A DNA stretch of 33,560 nucleotides, taken from contig JALWZH010000157.1 of NCBI GenBank assembly GCA_027002815.1, positions 1 to 33,560 of the forward strand. The letters are read 5' to 3'. Origin of the DNA: Thermoproteales archaeon (GTDB taxonomy: Archaea; Thermoproteota; Thermoprotei; Thermoproteales; Thermoproteaceae). The notes beneath the pieces were generated by a model. The model saw only the letters and a list, made by a program, of their open reading frames with translations, was not told where the DNA came from and ran no database searches. Below, piece by piece: positions 29,195 through 33,560 of this stretch. Made by a program: the position numbers and the translations under genes. The first letter of the stretch is position 1. Every line of letters starts with the position of its first letter.

Positions 29195-31104
29195 ATCAAC
29201 AAGATTATTATTCCTGTCATTATTATGCCGAGCATTATATATATTATATACAGATTCACGCGTCCCAGCTGCATGGCCCTGAAAAGCGCGGAGAGGTACC
29301 CGAACGCGCTCGGTAAAAGCCTGTGGTAGAACGCGTCGAGCACCTTAACGTCAACCGCTACGTAGAGCGCCCTCGAGATGGCGGCGAAACCTCCTCCAAT
29401 TATCCTGTCGTAGAGGACCGGCAGATAAAACCTGTCGTATGCAACGCGCCAAAGCGTCCTCCAGCCGCCCACGAGCTCTACGCCATGCCTTATAACATAT
29501 AGGTAGGCCCCTAACGCCACGCCCAAGACGAGGAAAAGCAACGGTATGTACATGGCTACCTTGGATACGTAGACCTCGGCCGAGCGAAGGTACTGCGCAA
29601 CCGTTTCCTCTACAGCCTTCTCCCCGCCGACAGGCCACATGAGGCCGAGAGGTATGCCGGCCAGGGCCAGCGCCATGTAGGGCGCCCACATGAGCGGCGG
29701 CGCCTCATGTACATGAGTGCGCGTCTCCCCGAGGAATGTCAGGCCTAGTAGGCGAAGGCCGTATATTGGGGTTAAAAATGACAGTAGCACTGCGCTGTAA
29801 ATCGCCACGCCGATGCCTATAGAGGCCAACGCCATCTCCTTTGTGAAGAATCCTAGAAATGGCGGGATGCCCATGAGGCTGAACATTGCCAGGAACATGG
29901 CTATCGCTGTTACGCGCATGTACTTGTAGAGGCCTGAAACGTCGTAGATGAATCGGGTGCCCGCCTCATGTATGACCGCCCCAAAACCCATGAAGAGCGA
30001 TGCCTTGGAGACCGCATGGCCTATTATATGTGCCAGGGCCGCAGCAATGGGAAAGGCCGCGGCACCATAGTTGCCGGTCAGCTGGTACAGCACCCCCGAA
30101 GCCCCTACCGATGCCGTCATGAGGCCCAGATTGGCCGCCGTGGAATTTGCGAGGACCAGCTTGAACTCCCCAGACGCCAACGCCATTACTGTGGTCATAA
30201 CCGCTGTGATTATGCCCAACACGAGCAGCAGGTAGAACACTGTCAGCACCGTGGGCGCTACAGACAGGGCGCCCAACATGATTGGCGATATTATTATCAG
30301 AACATATATGCCGGCCTTAACCATAGTGGCGGCATGTATAAGCGCCGAAACGCTTGTGGGCCCCGTCATGGCCGTCAGAAGCCACTCGTGGAAGGGGAAC
30401 TGAGCGGACTTGGTCAAGGGACCCATTATCATGAACAAGAACAACAGGGGTAGGGCCCACCCTGATAATGCCGACCACTCAGCCCCCCTGAGCCCAAATA
30501 TGTCCAGCGTGCCCAGGGACGAAAATGTGTAGGCCAGCGCTATTATGAAGAAGGCGTCGCCTATCCTCACGGTGAGGATGGCCCGCAGCCCCGCGCGGCT
30601 CGGGGTCCACCAGTACTTGGTCCCCATCACGTGCCTCTCATCGCCAACCCACTTGTCCCTCTCGTCCCTGTACCAGTGGCCTACGAGGGCCCACGACGCA
30701 AGGCCAACCCCCTCCCAGCCAACCAAGAGGAACCACAGGTTCGAGGCGTAGACAATTATGAGCATGGAGGTGGCGAAGAAGCCGAACATGAACCAGTACC
30801 ACCCCGGCCTGTAGTCCCCCTGCATGTACCTAATCGAGTACACCGCTATGAGGAACACGAGCCACGACACGAGGAGCCCCATCACCTTAGAAATGCCGGT
30901 CACGTGTATTGAGAGGGAGAGGCCGAGTCCCCGTATCCACGGGTACTCCAACACGTACTCCTGTCCGCTCATGAAGATCAGCGTCGCCAATAACGCGGAC
31001 ACCAACGTGCCTAGAGTGGTCACCACTGCCTTTGCCCTTTCACGTAGCGGCACTCCTATAGCCGAGAAGAGCACCGGAGAGAGTATGAGTAGGGCCTCTA
31101 TCAT
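29191..31104 (-). CDS. nuoL: complex I antiporter-like subunit NuoL
   Basis: A 637-residue membrane subunit, the longest of the three antiporter-like chains. LLVGWEGVGLASWALVG is the family TM5 glutamate region, and QFPFHEWLLTAMTGPTSVSALIHAATMVKAG the TM7-8 proton path, of which the central TGPTSVSALIHAATM is the hallmark. The long C-terminal extension with a lateral helix is seen in the last 150 residues. The start ATG 31104 overlaps the nuoM stop; the 13 extra upstream codons in frame are not needed. It couples quinone reduction to proton or sodium pumping. Confidence 0.93.
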   Translation of the reverse strand: MIEALLILSPVLFSAIGVPLRERAKAVVTTLGTLVSALLATLIFMSGQEYVLEYPWIRGLGLSLSIHVTGISKVMGLLVSWLVFLIAVYSIRYMQGDYRPGWYWFMFGFFATSMLIIVYASNLWFLLVGWEGVGLASWALVGHWYRDERDKWVGDERHVMGTKYWWTPSRAGLRAILTVRIGDAFFIIALAYTFSSLGTLDIFGLRGAEWSALSGWALPLLFLFMIMGPLTKSAQFPFHEWLLTAMTGPTSVSALIHAATMVKAGIYVLIIISPIMLGALSVAPTVLTVFYLLLVLGIITAVMTTVMALASGEFKLVLANSTAANLGLMTASVGASGVLYQLTGNYGAAAFPIAAALAHIIGHAVSKASLFMGFGAVIHEAGTRFIYDVSGLYKYMRVTAIAMFLAMFSLMGIPPFLGFFTKEMALASIGIGVAIYSAVLLSFLTPIYGLRLLGLTFLGETRTHVHEAPPLMWAPYMALALAGIPLGLMWPVGGEKAVEETVAQYLRSAEVYVSKVAMYIPLLFLVLGVALGAYLYVIRHGVELVGGWRTLWRVAYDRFYLPVLYDRIIGGGFAAISRALYVAVDVKVLDAFYHRLLPSAFGYLSALFRAMQLGRVNLYIIYIMLGIIMTGIIILLI

Positions 31105-32540
31105 CCCAACGCTAGGGCTATGTACCCATAAATGTTCTCCCATATGATGCCCGAGATAGGCGGCAGGAACATTATCACAGAAGCGGCGGCCGCCACAACT
31201 ATGGGGACCAGCACTAGGGGAGAGGGCCTCCCGGAGTTCTGATATCTACGTGGGCCGAAGAACAGCGCCCTTATCGTGTTGAATGAGTATACCGCGGACG
31301 CGATCAGCAGCGCTGCCAGGGCAAGTATGTAGGGCGCCCCAGCGGGAGACAGGCCGAATCTCTCCGTCACGCCTACCACCAGAGTAATCTCCGCTATCAT
31401 ACCCACGGTGAGTATCCCCACGAGGTTCAGAAAGCCTATTATGGAGGCTATCGCCATGGGGGCGTGATCCGCATACAGGCCGCCAAGCCTCGTTATGTCG
31501 CGCATGTGCATATAGAGTATTAGGTACCCCGCGGCCATGAAGAGGACCGCCTTTCCAAGGCCATGAGAAAGGTAATGTACTGCGGCGCCCGTAATCCCGT
31601 AATTGTTGAACACTGCTATGCCGAGCAACATGTACCCCATTTGGCTCACGGTGGAATAGGCCAGAAGCCTCTTTATATCGTTCTGGGCAAGCGCCATGAA
31701 CGCCCCATAGATGCCCGTGGCCAAGGCGTAGAGGGTTAGGTAACCGCTGAAAAGGACGCTGCTCGACATGGCCAACGGGACGAAAACCGCTATGAGTATG
31801 TAGCCCCCCACGCCCACCAACACTGGGGACAGCAACGCGCTTAGGGGCGTAGGGGCCTCTGCGTGGACGTAGGGAAGCCACATGTGGAGGCCCAAGGCGG
31901 CCATCTTTATCAGTGCGCCTATTAGTATAAGCGCCAGCGGGAGGGGGCCAACGTCGTATTGGCCGCCGTATATGGGGGCCGCGCCCATGCTGGGGGAAAC
32001 CATAAGCACGAAGCCGGCGAGCATGAGCAGCGCGGCGACGTGGCTCCACACCAGATACATCAGCCCAATCCTGAACCTGTCGCCATAACCATAATACACG
32101 ACTTGCAGCAGCGATGCGATCAACGCAATTTCAAGGAACACGTATATCATTATGAGGTGTTTCACTACTGTGACCATAGCAAGGGAGACCACAAAAGGCG
32201 TATAAGTGAGGTAGAAGAGCGCGGCGTCGCGTGAGACATCCCGTGACCTGTACTCCATGTAAGGCCCGGAGAAAATCGCCACGAGCGCTCCCACGAGCCC
32301 TATGGTGAACACGAATATTCCGTTCAATGGCGTGAGTACGATCGTGAAGAGGTCCCTCCAACCAAGGAATGAATACTGCTCCTCATATATCTGGCCCGTC
32401 AAGAGTGGGTACAGGCCTATGGGCACCAGAGGCGCCGCCAGCAAAGCCGACGTGTACGCGGCCCTATACACGTTACGCTTCGCCAACAAGTACGGGACCA
32501 AGGACAGGGCGAATAAGGCCACCAGTATCGCCGCGATCAT
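31101..32540 (-). CDS. nuoM: complex I antiporter-like subunit NuoM
   Basis: A 479-residue antiporter-like subunit with about 14 membrane helices. The conserved glutamate of TM5 is in IYVFLEIALIASLLQ, and LGLHMWLPYVHAEAPTPLSALLSPVLVGVG is the TM7-8 channel region. NDIKRLLAYSTVSQMGYMLLG carries the broken-helix lysine. It is joined to nuoK and nuoL by ATGA overlaps. The gene order I-J-K-M-L-N is that of archaeal complex I-like operons, which lack the NADH-binding NuoEFG module. Confidence 0.92.
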   Translation of the reverse strand: MIAAILVALFALSLVPYLLAKRNVYRAAYTSALLAAPLVPIGLYPLLTGQIYEEQYSFLGWRDLFTIVLTPLNGIFVFTIGLVGALVAIFSGPYMEYRSRDVSRDAALFYLTYTPFVVSLAMVTVVKHLIMIYVFLEIALIASLLQVVYYGYGDRFRIGLMYLVWSHVAALLMLAGFVLMVSPSMGAAPIYGGQYDVGPLPLALILIGALIKMAALGLHMWLPYVHAEAPTPLSALLSPVLVGVGGYILIAVFVPLAMSSSVLFSGYLTLYALATGIYGAFMALAQNDIKRLLAYSTVSQMGYMLLGIAVFNNYGITGAAVHYLSHGLGKAVLFMAAGYLILYMHMRDITRLGGLYADHAPMAIASIIGFLNLVGILTVGMIAEITLVVGVTERFGLSPAGAPYILALAALLIASAVYSFNTIRALFFGPRRYQNSGRPSPLVLVPIVVAAAASVIMFLPPISGIIWENIYGYIALALG

Positions 32541-32836
32541 GGCGTCTCCTTGCCTCTGTCCATTGTCATGGTGTCTGTTGTGCCGGTGTACCTGTAGTAC
32601 CTATAAATCAGGGCGACCAGAAGCACCGTTTCTGCGGCGACTCCCCCTATTAGTATAAGCGCCAGAGTTATCCCAAGGGAAGGGATGGCCGTGGCCGATG
32701 GAAGCACCGCCAGGAACGCGCCCACGGTCAACACCTCCATCATGATGACCATCCTGACCAGGTCGCGCGTCGTGGACATACCGTAGAGGCCCAACAACAT
32801 CACGGCAAGAGCCGCGGCCAACAGAATCTCGCTCAT
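32537..32836 (-). CDS. nuoK: complex I membrane subunit NuoK
   Basis: A 99-residue subunit with three membrane helices. Glutamates in the second (MIMMEVLTVGAFLA) and third (GGVAAETVLLVALIYRYYR) helices are at the places of the conserved Glu36 and Glu72 that form the E-channel of complex I. Length matches the family. It is linked to nuoJ and nuoM by four-base overlaps. The last 15 residues are hydrophilic. Confidence 0.92.
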   Translation of the reverse strand: MSEILLAAALAVMLLGLYGMSTTRDLVRMVIMMEVLTVGAFLAVLPSATAIPSLGITLALILIGGVAAETVLLVALIYRYYRYTGTTDTMTMDRGKETP

Positions 32837-33291
32837 TTGCCACCTTTCCGAGAGGTTTCTATGGCGATCAGTAGGCTGGCCACTATAGACGCGAAGAGCA
32901 CGATCAAAGCCTGTACTACGTCAAGTCGGGACAGGAGGAGCGCGTTGACCTCTGGAAACCCGAGCTTTAGGGGGGACACAGCCACATTGCCCGCCAGATA
33001 TGTGAGGGGTATCAAAGAAACTATGACGAGGACCAACACGCTCAGCCTATAGTTTATCGGCATACGCTCCACATGGCCGAACATCGATGCGGTTATCAAT
33101 ATGAGCAGCACGACTGCGCCTATGTATATCAGTATTATTGCGAACACTATGTAGTATATGTTCATAAGCGCGTATACAAGGGCCACGGCAAGCGCTGCAG
33201 CTGCGAGGGATATCGCACTGTACACATTGTCGCGTGTTATTATACTGAGCGCTGCAAAGGCTAATGGCACTATAACTATAATGTCAAACAT
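32833..33291 (-). CDS. nuoJ: complex I membrane subunit NuoJ
   Basis: A 152-residue membrane protein with five helices. VFAIILIYIGAVVLLILITASMFG is the conserved third helix with the family Tyr-Ile-Gly-Ala-Val segment that undergoes the pi-bulge change during turnover. It is preceded by 36 non-coding bases after nuoI, where a minus-strand TATA-like GGCTAAAAAAGC at about 33311-33322 sits near 26 bases from the ATG. That may be an internal promoter. Its stop overlaps nuoK by four bases. Confidence 0.9.
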   Translation of the reverse strand: MFDIIVIVPLAFAALSIITRDNVYSAISLAAAALAVALVYALMNIYYIVFAIILIYIGAVVLLILITASMFGHVERMPINYRLSVLVLVIVSLIPLTYLAGNVAVSPLKLGFPEVNALLLSRLDVVQALIVLFASIVASLLIAIETSRKGGK

Positions 33292-33327
33292 AGGCCTATG
33301 TAAAATTGCCGCTTTTTTAGCCTTACG

Positions 33328-33560
33328 TCACCTCAAGTAGAGGTACGTTTTTTCAGACCCCTTACGTACCTTAATCACCTTTCCACCATCATACCTATAT
33401 TCTACAAGGGTAGGATCCCTTCCCAGGACAGGCCTCGCCTTGGGGGGATCTATCATCTTGTCCGGCGTGTATATGAGGTCCCTATACCTCAACCACGCCA
33501 AGTCGTTTATCGTGGTCAAGTACAGCGCGTCTGTGGGGCACACCGATATGCAGAAATGGC
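33328..33560 (-). CDS. nuoI: complex I Fe-S subunit NuoI, C-terminal part (cut by the window edge)
   Basis: The last 76 residues of a ferredoxin-like subunit that continues beyond the right edge. The visible part starts HFCISVCPTDALYLT, the end of a C-x2-C-x2-C-x3-CP [4Fe-4S] motif, followed by NDLAWLRYRDLIYTPDKM, typical of the NuoI C-terminal segment in archaeal complex I. It would pass electrons from the peripheral arm towards quinone. A codon read as GTG inside this frame (33541-33543) is not the real start; the gene begins outside the window. Confidence 0.88.
   Translation of the reverse strand, partial: HFCISVCPTDALYLTTINDLAWLRYRDLIYTPDKMIDPPKARPVLGRDPTLVEYRYDGGKVIKVRKGSEKTYLYLR

Overview
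The window reads as a GC-rich (roughly 58-60% by eye) chromosomal segment of a hyperthermophilic crenarchaeon. The best fit is the order Thermoproteales, family Thermoproteaceae (Thermoproteus or Pyrobaculum-like). This placement is an inference from gene content and style: an archaeal 11-subunit-type complex I gene order, archaeal pyrimidine genes, dissimilatory sulfite reductase with DsrC, dense packing with ATGA overlaps, GTG starts, and many genes preceded by an A/T-rich TATA box about 23-27 bases before the start codon (leaderless transcripts). I see no tRNA, rRNA, CRISPR array, insertion sequence or integrase.

Layout. 1-2.2 kb: a PII-family protein, an NAD kinase-like protein fused to a winged helix, and two unknown small proteins. 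2.3-3.4 kb: a GT4 glycosyltransferase. 3.5-7.2 kb: a three-gene glycolate/D-lactate oxidase operon (GlcD-, GlcE-, GlcF-like). 7.3-10.8 kb: a small beta-rich protein overlapping a flavin reductase-like protein, two membrane proteins of unknown role, and an MBL-fold hydrolase. 10.9-15.7 kb: a MacB/LolD-type ABC export module with a large surface protein and a second, degenerate ATPase. 15.8-16.3 kb: a small membrane protein of the small multidrug export family. 16.4-20.1 kb: a pyrimidine cluster with pyrB on one strand and pyrF, pyrI, pyrE, pyrD on the other.

20.1-27.2 kb is the sulfur-respiration island. Reading right to left on the minus strand, dsrA-dsrB-orf171-cbiA/dsrN-like-cobA form an overlapping operon. 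hemD diverges from dsrA. dsrC is convergent with hemD, and a thioredoxin-fold two-domain protein diverges from dsrC. tatA follows. HemD makes uroporphyrinogen III, CobA makes precorrin-2, and the CbiA/DsrN-like enzyme could amidate siroheme, so most steps of a dedicated siroheme/siroamide supply sit beside the enzyme that needs it. The sirohydrochlorin oxidation and iron-insertion steps are not in the window.

27.4-33.6 kb: the 3' half of a complex I operon (nuoI partial, J, K, M, L, N) ending in ndk. Together with the GlcDEF-type oxidase and DsrABC, the window suggests respiration in which organic acids or other donors feed a membrane quinone pool and sulfite is a terminal acceptor.

The most interesting unexplained items are the 171-residue protein inside the dsr operon, the thioredoxin-fold protein divergent from dsrC, the missing ferredoxin-domain cysteine in DsrA, and the NAD kinase-like/winged-helix fusion.
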